A stretch of DNA of 64,000 bases, from the NCBI GenBank assembly GCA_963815645.1, contig CAWFHL010000001.1:620001-684000 (forward strand), given 5' to 3'. The notes beneath the pieces are model-generated. The model was not told the origin of the DNA and ran no database searches. It saw only the letters and a program-made list of their open reading frames with translations. Position 1 is the stretch's first letter. The number at the start of each line of letters is the position of its first letter. Below are positions 1-8,696 of this stretch, one piece after another. The DNA is from JBBRHQ01 sp963815645 (GTDB taxonomy: Bacteria; Actinomycetota; Thermoleophilia; Solirubrobacterales; 70-9). A program made the translations under genes and the position numbers.

Positions 1-737
1 AGCTTGCGAAGCAGGTGGTCGTCGACCCCCGAGTAGACGTCGAAACTGGCGTCCTTGATCGCTTCGGAGACCTTTTCGAGCTGAGGCAGCGCCCCCTGAA
101 GCTGCTGTAGCTGACCCTGGCTGGTGCCACTCGCCGCGCCCTGGCCGATCGCCGACTTGATCGCGTCGGAGAGCTTCTTCGGGTCGATCTTGCCGGAGAC
201 GTGGATCGTGTTGGTCCCGTCGACCTCGGTCTCGCCCTCGTTGGTGAGGTCGCCGAGCGACTGCTTGAGACCGGGCAGAGTGCCGCGGTTCGAGCTGTTC
301 TGGCTCGACGACTGCCCCAGGGCCTTGGTCAGGGAAGCGTACTGATCCGGGCTCAGCGCGTAGTTCGTGCCCTGATAGTTGATGTAGCCGGCGTCGCCGG
401 TGAAGATCGCCCCCGCCTCGACGTCGAAGCTCCGACCCTGGAGGTCGCCACTCGCCTTGGCGGTCATGTCGAGCTTGGCGTCGCCGGAGCCATTGTCGTC
501 GAACGGGCCGGAGAGGTTGATCTGAAAGTTGCCGCCCTGGTCGCCGCTCGCCCCGATCTTCAGGGTGGCGTCCACCTTGGCGCTGTCGATCGAGTTCTTG
601 CTCGAGAAGGTCTGGTCGAGGACCTTCTTCGGCGGGACGTCACTGCTGCCGCTGTCGCTGCTTCCCCCGCATGCCGCGAAGGCGACCGCGAGTGCCATCG
701 TCGTTGCAAGCAGGGAGAAGATGCGAATTCGGCTCAA
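1..737 (-). CDS. Secreted lipoprotein, LppX/LprAFG-like (3' end outside window)
   Basis: Read on the minus strand the frame opens with TTG at 737, seven bases after a GGAGG ribosome binding site (745-749 on the plus strand). It runs off the window start, giving 245 residues. The N-terminus is basic, then hydrophobic, and ends in a lipobox (FAAC followed by GGSSDSGSS), so the product should be lipidated and anchored outside the membrane. The mature part is rich in Gly, Ser, Asp and Gln and alternates short hydrophobic strands, as in the actinobacterial LppX/LprAFG lipid-carrier lipoproteins. That family assignment is an inference from composition and fold pattern. It is transcribed divergently from the ArsA gene, with about 95 bp between the starts. 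Confidence 0.65.
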   Translation of the reverse strand, partial: MSRIRIFSLLATTMALAVAFAACGGSSDSGSSDVPPKKVLDQTFSSKNSIDSAKVDATLKIGASGDQGGNFQINLSGPFDDNGSGDAKLDMTAKASGDLQGRSFDVEAGAIFTGDAGYINYQGTNYALSPDQYASLTKALGQSSSQNSSNRGTLPGLKQSLGDLTNEGETEVDGTNTIHVSGKIDPKKLSDAIKSAIGQGAASGTSQGQLQQLQGALPQLEKVSEAIKDASFDVYSGVDDHLLRK

Positions 738-831
738 AAGGTGTCCTCCAAAGGGGTAGTCGGCGTTGCCTGCAGCGCCGCGGCGCGGTGAGTGGGCATC
801 AGAGTAGCGCGATGGCGGTAGGCTCGCTGCG

Positions 832-2037
832 GTGCACCCGCCCAGGACGATCCTCTACACGGGCAAGGGCGGCGTGGGAAAGACCAGCGTTGCCGCCGCC
901 ACCGCCAGGCAGTGCGCGAGGGCCGGGTTGCGCACGGTGGTGATCTCCACCGATCCTGCCCACAGCCTCTCCGATTCGCTGGAGGCGGAGCTCGGCCCGG
1001 AGCCGACCGAAGCCGGAGACCGGCTCTGGGGGCAGGAGGTCCGGGCCCAGCTCGAGATGGAAGCCAACTGGGCCGCGGTACAGGACTGGATCTCGAAGCT
1101 GCTGGCCAGCCGCGGGGTCGAGCAGATCCGCGCCGAGGAGCTGACCGTCCCCCCGGGGATGGACGAGCTGTTCTCGCTGCTGCAGATCAAGCGCCACACC
1201 GAGGGCGGGCGCTTCGACGTTCTGGTCGTCGACTGCGCCCCAACCGGAGAGACCCTGCGGCTGCTCAGTTTCCCCGAGATCGCCCAGTGGTGGATCGAGA
1301 AGGTCTTCCCGTGGGAGCGCCGGATGGTCGGCGCGGCGCGGCCGCTGGCCCGCACCTTCGACCTGCCGCTGCCGGGGCCGGAGGTCTTCGACGAGGTGCA
1401 GCGGCTGACCCGCAACCTGATCGCGATGAACGCGATCCTCCGCGACCGCCGCCGCTGCTCTGTCCGTCTGGTGATGAACCCCGACCGGATGGTGATCAAG
1501 GAGGCCCAGCGGACCTTCACCTACCTCAATCTCTACGGCTACCTGACCGACGCGGTGATCGTCAACCGCGTATTCCCCGACGACGTCGAGGGCGGCTATT
1601 TCGGCGCCTGGCGGGAGCGTCAGCGCCGAAACCTTGGGGAGGTGCATCAGGGATTCGCCCCGGTTCCGGTGCTGGAGGCCCGCTACTTCGAGGAGGAGGT
1701 GATCGGGGCGGAGATGCTCGACCGGCTGGCCGCCGAGCTGTTCGGCTCCCACAGGCCCGAAGAGATCCTGCACACCGAGCTGACCCGGGAGCTGAGCACG
1801 GACGACGGCACGGCCGTCCTCCGCCTCACGGTTCCCTTTGCGGAGAAGTCGGACATCGACCTGAAGAAGGTCGGGGACGAGCTGATCGTCACCGTCGGCG
1901 GCGAGAAGCGGACTATCATCCTGCCCGCCGCGCTCGCCGACCAGCGGCCCTCCGGCGCAGCCTTCGAGAACGGCACCCTGAAGGTCTCCTTCGAGGATGT
2001 CCGAGCCCCACGACGAGCCCAACCCGAGCGGGTCTGA
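832..2037 (+). CDS. ArsA-family ATPase with C-terminal HSP20-like domain
   Basis: 401 residues from a GTG start. Residues 10-18 form the deviant Walker A loop (TGKGGVGKT), followed by the family signatures DPAHSLSD (about 41-48) and VVDCAPTGETLRLL (about 133-146). These are the nucleotide-binding and switch motifs of ArsA/GET3 ATPases. The last roughly 80 residues (from about 320) form a beta-rich segment with EKSDIDLKKVGDELIVTVGG, matching the HSP20-like domain fused to ArsA in actinobacteria. No arsenite-binding cysteine cluster or ars genes are nearby, so arsenic resistance is not supported. A role in membrane-protein or client handling is possible. The 3' end overlaps the next gene by 41 bp in another frame. 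Confidence 0.88.
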   Translation: MHPPRTILYTGKGGVGKTSVAAATARQCARAGLRTVVISTDPAHSLSDSLEAELGPEPTEAGDRLWGQEVRAQLEMEANWAAVQDWISKLLASRGVEQIRAEELTVPPGMDELFSLLQIKRHTEGGRFDVLVVDCAPTGETLRLLSFPEIAQWWIEKVFPWERRMVGAARPLARTFDLPLPGPEVFDEVQRLTRNLIAMNAILRDRRRCSVRLVMNPDRMVIKEAQRTFTYLNLYGYLTDAVIVNRVFPDDVEGGYFGAWRERQRRNLGEVHQGFAPVPVLEARYFEEEVIGAEMLDRLAAELFGSHRPEEILHTELTRELSTDDGTAVLRLTVPFAEKSDIDLKKVGDELIVTVGGEKRTIILPAALADQRPSGAAFENGTLKVSFEDVRAPRRAQPERV

Positions 2038-2425
2038 CCCCGCAACCGGCCCGGTAGCCCCCCGCCCCGGACCCTCTGCCGGCGCAGATCGCTTCTGGGA
2101 GCGCTATGGGGAAGCGAGGCGCCACGGTTCCCGCAACGGCGAACCCGGCGATCAGAACGGCGCCGAGGCAGGCGGTCGCGGCTCCGGCGAGGCGGACGAT
2201 CACCACGTCTGCCTCGAGTGGTGCCCGATCTGCCGCGGAGCCGAGGTGGTGCGGGCGACGACGCCGCCCGAGTTGCGCGAGCAGCTCGAGGCGATCCAGC
2301 ACGACGCCCTGGCCCTCGCCAGGGCGGTGCTCGACGCCTATCTGGCGAGGCAGTCCCAGGGGGAGCCCGGCGCCTCTGCGCCCTCCCGATCGCGGCGCGG
2401 GGTCGAGGACATCCCGATCGATTGA
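1997..2425 (+). CDS. Hypothetical protein with a CxxxCxxC motif
   Basis: 142 residues, starting at an ATG inside the end of the ArsA gene, which suggests translational coupling. The N-terminal half is low complexity (Pro, Gly, Ser, Asp). The middle holds CLEWCPICRGAEVV, a small cysteine motif that could bind a metal or act as redox centre. It is followed by an amphipathic helix rich in Ala, Leu and Glu. Similar short proteins next to ArsA genes occur in related actinobacteria, but I cannot assign a function. Confidence 0.7.
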   Translation: MSEPHDEPNPSGSDPATGPVAPRPGPSAGADRFWERYGEARRHGSRNGEPGDQNGAEAGGRGSGEADDHHVCLEWCPICRGAEVVRATTPPELREQLEAIQHDALALARAVLDAYLARQSQGEPGASAPSRSRRGVEDIPID

Positions 2426-2471
2426 GACACCGCTCCCGCGGGCCAGGGAAGGCTGTCGTACCCTGCTGTCG

Positions 2472-5400
2472 ATGGCTCAATTGGCCTGTCCGAGCTGCGG
2501 CACGGAGAATCCCGAGCGGGCCAAGTTCTGCATGTCCTGCGGCCAGGGGCTGGAGCGCCGCTGCCCCAGCTGCGACGCCGAGGTCCCGGCCGGAGCGAAG
2601 TTCTGCATCGAGTGTGGCGCCGGGATGGACACCGGCCTGGCGGCACCGGATTCGCCGAAACCGGCGGCCACGGCGCCGACTGAGCCGCCCCCGGAGGAGC
2701 GCCGCCAGGTCTCGGTGCTGTTCGCCGACCTCTCCGGCTACACCGCGGTGGCGGAGCGAACCGACCCCGAGGCTGTGAAGGCGATGCTCGACCGGGCGCT
2801 GCAGCGCCTCGGGGATCAGGTCGAGCGCTTCGACGGGTCGATCGACAAATACATCGGCGACAACGTGATGGCAGTGTTCGGCGCGCCGGTCGCCCACGAG
2901 GACGATCCCGAGCGGGCGGTGCGCGCCGCCCTGGCGATGCAGGCGGAAATGGACCGGATCAACGAGCAGCTCCCGGCCGACGTCGCCTTCCTGCTGCGGG
3001 TCGGGATCAACACGGGCGAGGTCCTCGCCGGCCGCATGGGCGAGGGCTACACGGTGATCGGTGACACCGTCAACGTCGCCGCCAGGCTGCAGGCTGCAGC
3101 GCGCCCGGGGTCGGTGACGGTCGGCGAGACGACCCACCGTGCCAGCCGCGACTCGATCGCATACGACGAGCTCGAGCCACTCGAGCTAAAGGGAAAGGCG
3201 GAGCCGGTCCCCGCCTGGGAGGCGCGAGCGGTGCTGGCCGAGCGCGAGAGCCAGCGGGCGGAGCCGCGGGTCGGCGCGCCCCTGATCGGCCGCAGCGACG
3301 AGCTGAGGATGCTGCTCTCCCTTGCCGAGCAGCTCGAGCGCGAGGGACGGCCGCATCTGGTGACCATGATCGGCCAGGCCGGTGTCGGCAAGTCTCGGCT
3401 GCTGCGGGAGCTGACCGAGCGCGCCGCCGAGCTGGAACCGGCGCCGGAGGTCGAGGTCGGCGAGTGCCCGCCGTTCGGCTCGGGGATCTCCTACTGGGCG
3501 CTGGCGGAGGTGCTTCGGTCGCAGTTCGGGATCGCCGCCGACGAGCCCGCCGACTCCGCCTGGGAAAAGCTCCGCGCAAGCGTCCGGCGTCTGCTCGGCG
3601 ACGAGGTCAGCGGGGAGGAGGCGGAGCGGATCATCGCCCCGATCGGAATCGTCCTCGGGCTCGAGACGACCGAGGCCCCGGCCGAGGCGGAGGACCCGCA
3701 ACGGATGCGCGAAACCTTGTTCTCCTCGATCCGCACCCTGACCGAGCGGATCTGCGCGCGAGCGCCGCTGCTGCTGGTGATCGAGGACATCCACTGGGCC
3801 GACGAGGGGATGCTCGACCTGATCGAGCACCTCGCCCGCTGGGTCCGCGGCCCGCTGATGATCGTCTGCCTGGCCCGCGACGAGCTGCTCGACCGCCGCC
3901 CCGACTGGGGCGGGGGCCGCCGCAACGCGACCTCGATCTCCCTCGAGCCGCTGTCTGAGGACGAGACCGAGCGCCTGGTCGGATCGCTGTATGAGGGAAA
4001 CGGCGGCGACGCCGGCCTGGTCGCGAGGGTCGCCCAGCGCGCCGGGGGCAACCCGCTGTTCGCGGAGGAGATGGTCAACCGCCTGCAGGAGCCCGACGCC
4101 GACCCCGAGGCTCTTCCCGACACGGTCCACTCGGTGCTCGCCGCGAGGCTCGACTCGCTGCCGGCGTTCGAGCGCCGCCTGCTCCAGTACGCATCGGTGA
4201 TCGGCCAGAACTTCTGGGAGGGCGTGCTGCTCAGGGCCTCGGGAGCCGCGGACCGCGAGGTCTCCTCGGCACTCGCCTCGCTCGAGCAGAAGGAGCTGGT
4301 GATCGGCGGCCTGACCAGCCGGCTGGTCGGCGAGCGCGAGTACGCCTTCAAGCACGCCCTGATCCGTGACGTCGCCTACGGGATGTTGCCCAAGGCAAGC
4401 CGCTGCCGCCAGCATTTCGCGGTAGGCGGGCTGATCGAGGAGCGCGCCGAGGAGACCGGCGAGGGCGCCGTGGCGCTGGTCGCCGAGCACTATGGCCGGG
4501 CGGCAACGCTGGGCGCCGAATCCGGGATCGAGGCCGACGAGATGCGCCGGATCAGCGAGCCGGCGCTCCAATTCGCCGAGGCCGCCGGTGACGCCGCCGC
4601 GGCGCTCTACTCGAACCGCGAGGCGCTCGGTCACTACCGGGCGGCGCGCCGCCTCGAGGGCGTGATCGACGAGCAGTCCTCGGCCCGGATCGGCGAGAAG
4701 ACCGGCGACGTCGCCCTACGGCTGGGGCGGGTCGACGAGGCGATCTCGGTATGGGAGGAGTGCCTCGCCTTTCACCGCCGCCAGGAGGACCTGGCCCGGG
4801 TCGGGGACCTGCACTGCAAGATCGGGGCGGCCCATTGGGACAAGGGAGAGCGGGAGGCGTCGATCGAGCACTACCAGCGCGGAATCGACCTGCTCAAGGA
4901 CGGCCCGCCCTGCATCGAGCTGGTCCGCCTCTACGAGGAGGCCGCCTCGCTCTACATGCACACCGGCGACAACATGCTCGCGATCTACGCCTCCGAGAAG
5001 GCGCTGCGCCTCGCCGAGCGCCTCGGCGAGGCGGCCGCCGCGAGCCGCGCCCACGGGATCTTCGGCCGGGTCTTCGGCCGGATCGGGGATTTCGAGAAGG
5101 CGCGCGAGAACCTGGAGCGATCGGTCGAGCTGGCCCGCGACTCAGACAAGAGGGAGGCGGTGCGGGCCCTGCTCACCCTCGGCTACCACCTCGAGGTCTC
5201 CGAGGCGGACTACGCCGGCGCCGGCAGCGCCTATTCGGAGGCGCTCGGGCTGGCGGTCGAGGCCGGGGACGTCCCCTCGCAGGTCGAGGTCCACGCCGCG
5301 CTGGCCCAGCTCGCCCTATACGCCGCCGACTGGGACGCGGTCGAGCGGGAGACCGAGGCGAGCGCCGGCCTTGCAGAGCGCGAGGGGCTGATCGGCAAGC

Positions 5401-6023
5401 TCTGCTTCCCGTACGTGATGCGGGGAGCGCTGCGCTGGCGCGCCGGCGAGTGGAGAGAGGCCGAGCGCTCCTGCCGGCGGGCGCACGAGCTGGCCGAGCA
5501 GGTGGGGCGTTCCGAGGTCGCATTCTCCGCCTTGCGCTGGCTGGCGGCCGTGCAGCGCGACCGCGGCGACCACGTCGACGCCGAGCTGACCCTGTCGCGC
5601 GCCCTCGACGTCTGCGAGCGGGCCGGCCTGGTGGCGCAATCGCTCGAGGCGACCGCGGAGCGCGCCATCTGCCTGCACCAGGCGGGCCGCTCCGAGCAGG
5701 CGCTGGAAGCGGCCGACGGGGCCGGGCACCTAGCCGAGCGTCTCCACTACCCGGTCGGGACCGCCGCCGCGGCGGAGGCGGCCGGGGCGACGGTTGCCGA
5801 CCCAGCCGAGGGAGCGAGCGCCCTCGCCGATGCCCGGGAGGCCTGGGAGAAGCTTGGCCTGCCGATCGACGCGGCCCGGGCCGAGATGCTTCGGGCCGGC
5901 CGCCTTGCTGAGGTCGATGCCGACGCGGGGCGCGCCGCCGCGGAGCAGGTCGAGCGCCGCTGCGCCGAGCTCGGCGTCGCCCATATGGCCTCCCGGGCGC
6001 GCCAGCTGGTCCCGGCGGTCTGA
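2472..6023 (+). CDS. Zinc-ribbon / class III nucleotidyl cyclase / AAA ATPase / TPR signalling protein
   Basis: 1183 residues from the ATG at 2472; the frame is open further upstream, but that part has shadow-like composition. Two CxxC...CxxC zinc ribbons lie within residues 6-50 (CPSCG, CMSCG, CPSCD, CIECG). The class III cyclase domain spans about 78-250, with metal-binding aspartates in FADLSGY (about 85) and KYIGDN (about 128) and the transition-state Asn/Arg in GDTVNVAARL. All catalytic positions look present, so the domain is probably active; the KYIGD lysine favours ATP. An AAA/STAND module follows, with Walker A GQAGVGKSRL near 301 and the hydrophobic-DD/E-type motif LLVIEDIHWAD. From about 700 the protein is TPR-like helices. 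This is a large adenylate-cyclase/ATPase architecture common in actinobacteria. The output partner is unknown. Confidence 0.88.
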   Translation: MAQLACPSCGTENPERAKFCMSCGQGLERRCPSCDAEVPAGAKFCIECGAGMDTGLAAPDSPKPAATAPTEPPPEERRQVSVLFADLSGYTAVAERTDPEAVKAMLDRALQRLGDQVERFDGSIDKYIGDNVMAVFGAPVAHEDDPERAVRAALAMQAEMDRINEQLPADVAFLLRVGINTGEVLAGRMGEGYTVIGDTVNVAARLQAAARPGSVTVGETTHRASRDSIAYDELEPLELKGKAEPVPAWEARAVLAERESQRAEPRVGAPLIGRSDELRMLLSLAEQLEREGRPHLVTMIGQAGVGKSRLLRELTERAAELEPAPEVEVGECPPFGSGISYWALAEVLRSQFGIAADEPADSAWEKLRASVRRLLGDEVSGEEAERIIAPIGIVLGLETTEAPAEAEDPQRMRETLFSSIRTLTERICARAPLLLVIEDIHWADEGMLDLIEHLARWVRGPLMIVCLARDELLDRRPDWGGGRRNATSISLEPLSEDETERLVGSLYEGNGGDAGLVARVAQRAGGNPLFAEEMVNRLQEPDADPEALPDTVHSVLAARLDSLPAFERRLLQYASVIGQNFWEGVLLRASGAADREVSSALASLEQKELVIGGLTSRLVGEREYAFKHALIRDVAYGMLPKASRCRQHFAVGGLIEERAEETGEGAVALVAEHYGRAATLGAESGIEADEMRRISEPALQFAEAAGDAAAALYSNREALGHYRAARRLEGVIDEQSSARIGEKTGDVALRLGRVDEAISVWEECLAFHRRQEDLARVGDLHCKIGAAHWDKGEREASIEHYQRGIDLLKDGPPCIELVRLYEEAASLYMHTGDNMLAIYASEKALRLAERLGEAAAASRAHGIFGRVFGRIGDFEKARENLERSVELARDSDKREAVRALLTLGYHLEVSEADYAGAGSAYSEALGLAVEAGDVPSQVEVHAALAQLALYAADWDAVERETEASAGLAEREGLIGKLCFPYVMRGALRWRAGEWREAERSCRRAHELAEQVGRSEVAFSALRWLAAVQRDRGDHVDAELTLSRALDVCERAGLVAQSLEATAERAICLHQAGRSEQALEAADGAGHLAERLHYPVGTAAAAEAAGATVADPAEGASALADAREAWEKLGLPIDAARAEMLRAGRLAEVDADAGRAAAEQVERRCAELGVAHMASRARQLVPAV

Positions 6024-6034
6024 CAGAAGTAACC

Positions 6035-6293
6035 TGCGGCGGCTTTCGCCGCCTGACATGCCTGTGCCGGCGCTAACACCGCGCCGGCAATGCGCATCAC
6101 TTGCGGCGGCTTTCGCCGCCTGACATGCCTGTGCCGGCGCTAACACCGCGCCGGCAATGCGCATCACTTGCGGCGGCTTTCGCCGCCTGACATGCCTGTG
6201 CCGGCGCTAACACCGCGCCGGCAATGCGCATCACTTGCGGCGGCTTTCGCCGCCTGACATGCCTGTGCCGGCGCTAACACCGCGCCGGCAATG
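6035..6293 (+). repeat. 67-bp tandem palindromic repeat, four copies
   Basis: The intergenic space after the cyclase gene is filled by an exact 67-bp unit repeated three full times plus a fourth copy of about 58 bp. The TGACATGCCT landmarks fall at 6054, 6121, 6188 and 6255. Each unit carries two hairpins. One is GCGGCG with CGCCGC around a 5-base loop. The other is TGCCGGCGC with GCGCCGGCA around TAACACC. The copies are identical to each other over the shared part, pointing to recent amplification. A diverged single copy is at 41099-41153. There are no variable spacers, so it is not a CRISPR array. Confidence 0.95.
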
Positions 6294-6316
6294 AACTATT
6301 TCTAGAATCCGCGCCG

Positions 6317-6805
6317 ATGGGCAAGGACGCGAAGACCTGGATCCTCACCGGGTCGCTGGAGAACTTCCGCATCAACGTGGAGCGCGGGTTCGACGTGATC
6401 GGGTTCAAGGAGCGGCGCCGCAACCAGGCGGAGCAGATGGCGCCAGGCGACGAGATCGTCTTCTACGTCACCGGGGTACAGGAGTTCGGAGGGATCGCTC
6501 GGGTGACCTCCGAGGTCTACGAGGACCGCGCGCCGATCTGGCCGCAGGGCAAGAAGCGAAAGCCCGAGCCCTACCCGTGGCGGGTGGACGCCGAGCCTGT
6601 GCTGGTACTCGAGGAGGAGGATTTCGTCCCCGCGGTCGAGCTGGTCGGCGAGCTCGAGCACGTCTCCAAATGGCCCTCCGAGCATTGGCACCTGGCCTTC
6701 CAGGGGCAGCTGCGCACGATCGGGGCCGACGACGCCCGGCTGCTGCGGGAGCGTCTGCAGGCTGCCTCGGCGGAGGGGGGGCGGGCCGGCTCCGCGGTCA
6801 GGTGA
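6317..6805 (+). CDS. EVE domain protein
   Basis: 162 residues, about the normal size of a stand-alone EVE (PUA-like) protein. The start of the domain (TWILTGSLENFRINVERGF), the central GDEIVFYVTG segment and the KWPSEHWHLAFQG segment match the fold that binds modified bases in DNA or RNA. The gene starts 24 bp after the tandem repeat and overlaps the following gene at GTGA (6802-6805), so the two are co-translated. No restriction or defence gene lies beside it. A role in reading modified nucleic acid is inferred from the family only. Confidence 0.85.
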   Translation: MGKDAKTWILTGSLENFRINVERGFDVIGFKERRRNQAEQMAPGDEIVFYVTGVQEFGGIARVTSEVYEDRAPIWPQGKKRKPEPYPWRVDAEPVLVLEEEDFVPAVELVGELEHVSKWPSEHWHLAFQGQLRTIGADDARLLRERLQAASAEGGRAGSAVR

Positions 6806-7203
6806 GCGAGCCGGGCGAATCGCGGGTCCACGAGCGCCACTTCACCCGCGAAGAGGCCAACGCGGCCCTGCCGAAACTACGCCCGCTGATGCAGAAGCTG
6901 CGCGACGCCAAGGACCTGCTCACCGACGCCGAGGCCCATGAGCTGCTCTCCGACGCCGCCCCCGGCAACGGCGGCGGCGAGGCCGGCCTGCAGGTCGGTG
7001 AGTCCTTCCTCGAGGTGCGGCGGATCCTCACGACGCTCCAGGAGTCGGGGATCGTGATCCGCGACATCGACCGGGGCCTGCTCGACTTCCCGGCCCTGAT
7101 CGACGGCCGCGAGGTCTACCTGTGCTGGGAGCTTGATGAGGACGCGGTCGACCACTGGCACGAGCTCGACACCGGCTACGGTGGCCGCGAGCCCCTCGAC
7201 TAG
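6802..7203 (+). CDS. DUF2203 family protein
   Basis: 133 residues from a GTG that overlaps the EVE stop codon. The sequence has the family pattern: an N-terminal HFTREEANAALPKLRPLM helix, a middle helix, then GIVIRDIDRGLLDFPAL and EVYLCWELDEDAVDHWHE near the end. DUF2203 proteins are small helical proteins of unknown function. The product is cytoplasmic, with no signal or membrane segment. Confidence 0.85.
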   Translation: MSEPGESRVHERHFTREEANAALPKLRPLMQKLRDAKDLLTDAEAHELLSDAAPGNGGGEAGLQVGESFLEVRRILTTLQESGIVIRDIDRGLLDFPALIDGREVYLCWELDEDAVDHWHELDTGYGGREPLD

Positions 7204-7213
7204 GCACCCGGGC

Positions 7214-7738
7214 GTGCTGCGGTCCCTGTTGCGGCTGGGCCGCTTCGAGCGGCTGGCGGCGCTGGGGGCGATCATCTGCCTCGGCAGCCTGCTCCTGCCC
7301 TGGTATGAGGCGCGCTTCACCAGCGGGCTCGCCAAGTCCGGCATTGGCCGCTTCGGGTTCGCTGAGGGCGCGCTGGTGATCACGCTCGCCGCCGCGCTGA
7401 TGCTGCTGGTCCGGGTCGGAGGCAACCGGCGCCCGCCGCTCCCCCTGCACGAGGGGACCCTGCTGGCGGCTTCCGGGATCTGGTCCGCGGCGATCATCGG
7501 CTACCTGATGTTCGACCGCCCGACCGCCGTGTTCGCCGATTTCCCCACCGACTACCGGCTCGGCTATGGCATCTTCGTCGCCCTCGGAGGGGCGGTGCTG
7601 CTGGCGCTCGCCGGCCTCCGGATCCGCCGGGACGAGCTGGCACGCCGCGCGGAGGTCGCCACCGCCGCTAGGGCGGAGGAGGGGGATCGAACCCCCACTT
7701 CCGCATCCCCTCCTCGATCCGGTCGATCACCGTCCTGA
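7214..7738 (+). CDS. Small membrane protein, four predicted helices
   Basis: 174 residues from the GTG at 7214, 10 bp after the DUF2203 stop. An upstream ATG in the same frame at 7133 lies inside DUF2203 and is unlikely. Four hydrophobic segments are visible: LAALGAIICLGSLLLPWY, ALVITLAAALMLLVRV, TLLAASGIWSAAIIGYLM and GIFVALGGAVLLALAGL. The C-terminus is charged and overlaps the 3' end of the convergent PPK2 gene by 71 bp. Function unknown. Confidence 0.75.
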   Translation: MLRSLLRLGRFERLAALGAIICLGSLLLPWYEARFTSGLAKSGIGRFGFAEGALVITLAAALMLLVRVGGNRRPPLPLHEGTLLAASGIWSAAIIGYLMFDRPTAVFADFPTDYRLGYGIFVALGGAVLLALAGLRIRRDELARRAEVATAARAEEGDRTPTSASPPRSGRSPS

Positions 7739-8429
7739 TCACCTCGACCCGAGCGCGGCGCTTCGAGTCGCCGGCGACGACGTGCCAGGGGGCGTGAGGG
7801 TTGTCGGTGCGAGCGAGCATGTCCTCCACCGCCTCGACGTATGCGGCCCGCTTCTCCCGGTTGCGCCAGTCCTCCTCGGTCAGCTTCCAGGCCTTCAGCG
7901 GGTCGCTTTCGCGCCGCTCGAAGCGCCGTAGCTGCTCCACCTCGGAGATGTGCAGCCAGAACTTGATCAGGATCATCCCCTCGTCGGCGAGGGTGCGCTC
8001 GAAGGCGTTGATCTCGTCGTAGGCGCGCAGCCACTGCTCGCGGGTCGCGAACTCCTCGACCCGCTCGACCATCACCCTGCCGTACCAGGAGCGGTCGAAG
8101 ATCGCCATTCCCCCCCAGCCGGGGAGCACCGGCCAGAAGCGCCAGAGGAAGTGATGGCGCTTCTCGTCGGGCGTCGGCGCGGCGAACTGGACGACGCGGA
8201 CGTGGCGGGGGTCGACCTGGGCGACCAGGCGCTTGATACAGCCTCCCTTGCCCGAAGCGTCCCAGCCCTCAAAGACGACGCAGACCGGCGGCCCGATTCC
8301 CGCCTCGCCGACCAGCCCGCCGAGGGTGAGGCGCAGCTGGGAGAGTCGCTCCCACGCCTCCTGGAGCGCCGCCCGCTCCTGCTTGCGCGAAAGGGACTGC
8401 GAAAGATCGACCTGCTCGAGTCTGCCCAT
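7668..8429 (-). CDS. ppk2: Polyphosphate kinase 2 family protein
   Basis: 253 residues, a single-domain PPK2. The P-loop is GWDASGKGG (about residues 56-64). The second conserved block has FDRSWYGRVMVERVE, and the C-terminal part has KFWLHISEVEQLRRF and DPLKAWKLTEEDWRNR, all hallmarks of the family. The enzyme transfers phosphate between polyphosphate and nucleotides; the class (NDP versus NMP kinase) cannot be set from sequence alone. It is followed on the same strand, in its upstream direction, by a small membrane protein whose stop lies 12 bp before this start. Confidence 0.9.
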   Translation of the reverse strand: MGRLEQVDLSQSLSRKQERAALQEAWERLSQLRLTLGGLVGEAGIGPPVCVVFEGWDASGKGGCIKRLVAQVDPRHVRVVQFAAPTPDEKRHHFLWRFWPVLPGWGGMAIFDRSWYGRVMVERVEEFATREQWLRAYDEINAFERTLADEGMILIKFWLHISEVEQLRRFERRESDPLKAWKLTEEDWRNREKRAAYVEAVEDMLARTDNPHAPWHVVAGDSKRRARVEVIRTVIDRIEEGMRKWGFDPPPPP

Positions 8430-8441
8430 CCGCGGATCCTT

Positions 8442-8687
8442 TCACCGGCTCGGCGGATATTCCACATGCGGTGGCTTTTCGCTGGTCAGATTGAGCGCCA
8501 GGGGGAAGAGGAACGACCCGAGGAAGATGCAGATGATCCCGACCGCGACCAGCCATCGCGAGCGCGTCAGGTGCCCGGCGACGCCGATCACGAAGCCGAT
8601 CACCATCAGAGCCGCGTACGGGCCGAAGCTGTGGGGCAGCAGCTCGGCGCTCGGCGGGGCGAGGAAGTGCACCGGGCCAATTATCAT
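8442..8687 (-). CDS. Small two-helix membrane protein
   Basis: 81 residues from ATG at 8687. Two hydrophobic helices are evident (AALMVIGFVIGVAGHL and WLVAVGIICIFLGSFLFPLAL) with a short charged tail. The start codon is only 9 bp from the start codon of the divergent MoxR gene, so the two must share or overlap promoter elements inside each other's coding sequence. It probably forms an operon with ppk2. Function unknown; it resembles the short cytochrome-oxidase-associated membrane proteins of actinobacteria only in size and topology. Confidence 0.65.
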   Translation of the reverse strand: MIIGPVHFLAPPSAELLPHSFGPYAALMVIGFVIGVAGHLTRSRWLVAVGIICIFLGSFLFPLALNLTSEKPPHVEYPPSR

Positions 8688-8696
8688 CGCTGGCCG

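Noticed and set aside
832..2037. Arsenic resistance operon
   Set aside because: ArsA-type ATPase is present but there are no arsB, arsC or arsR genes and no metal-binding cysteines; the HSP20-like tail points to another ArsA subgroup.
1683..5050. Long minus-strand open frames opposite the ArsA and cyclase genes
   Set aside because: They mirror the strong plus-strand genes, have arginine-, proline- and alanine-rich shadow composition, and match no family.
6035..6293. CRISPR-like array
   Set aside because: The 67-bp units are contiguous and identical, with no variable spacers and no cas genes in the window.
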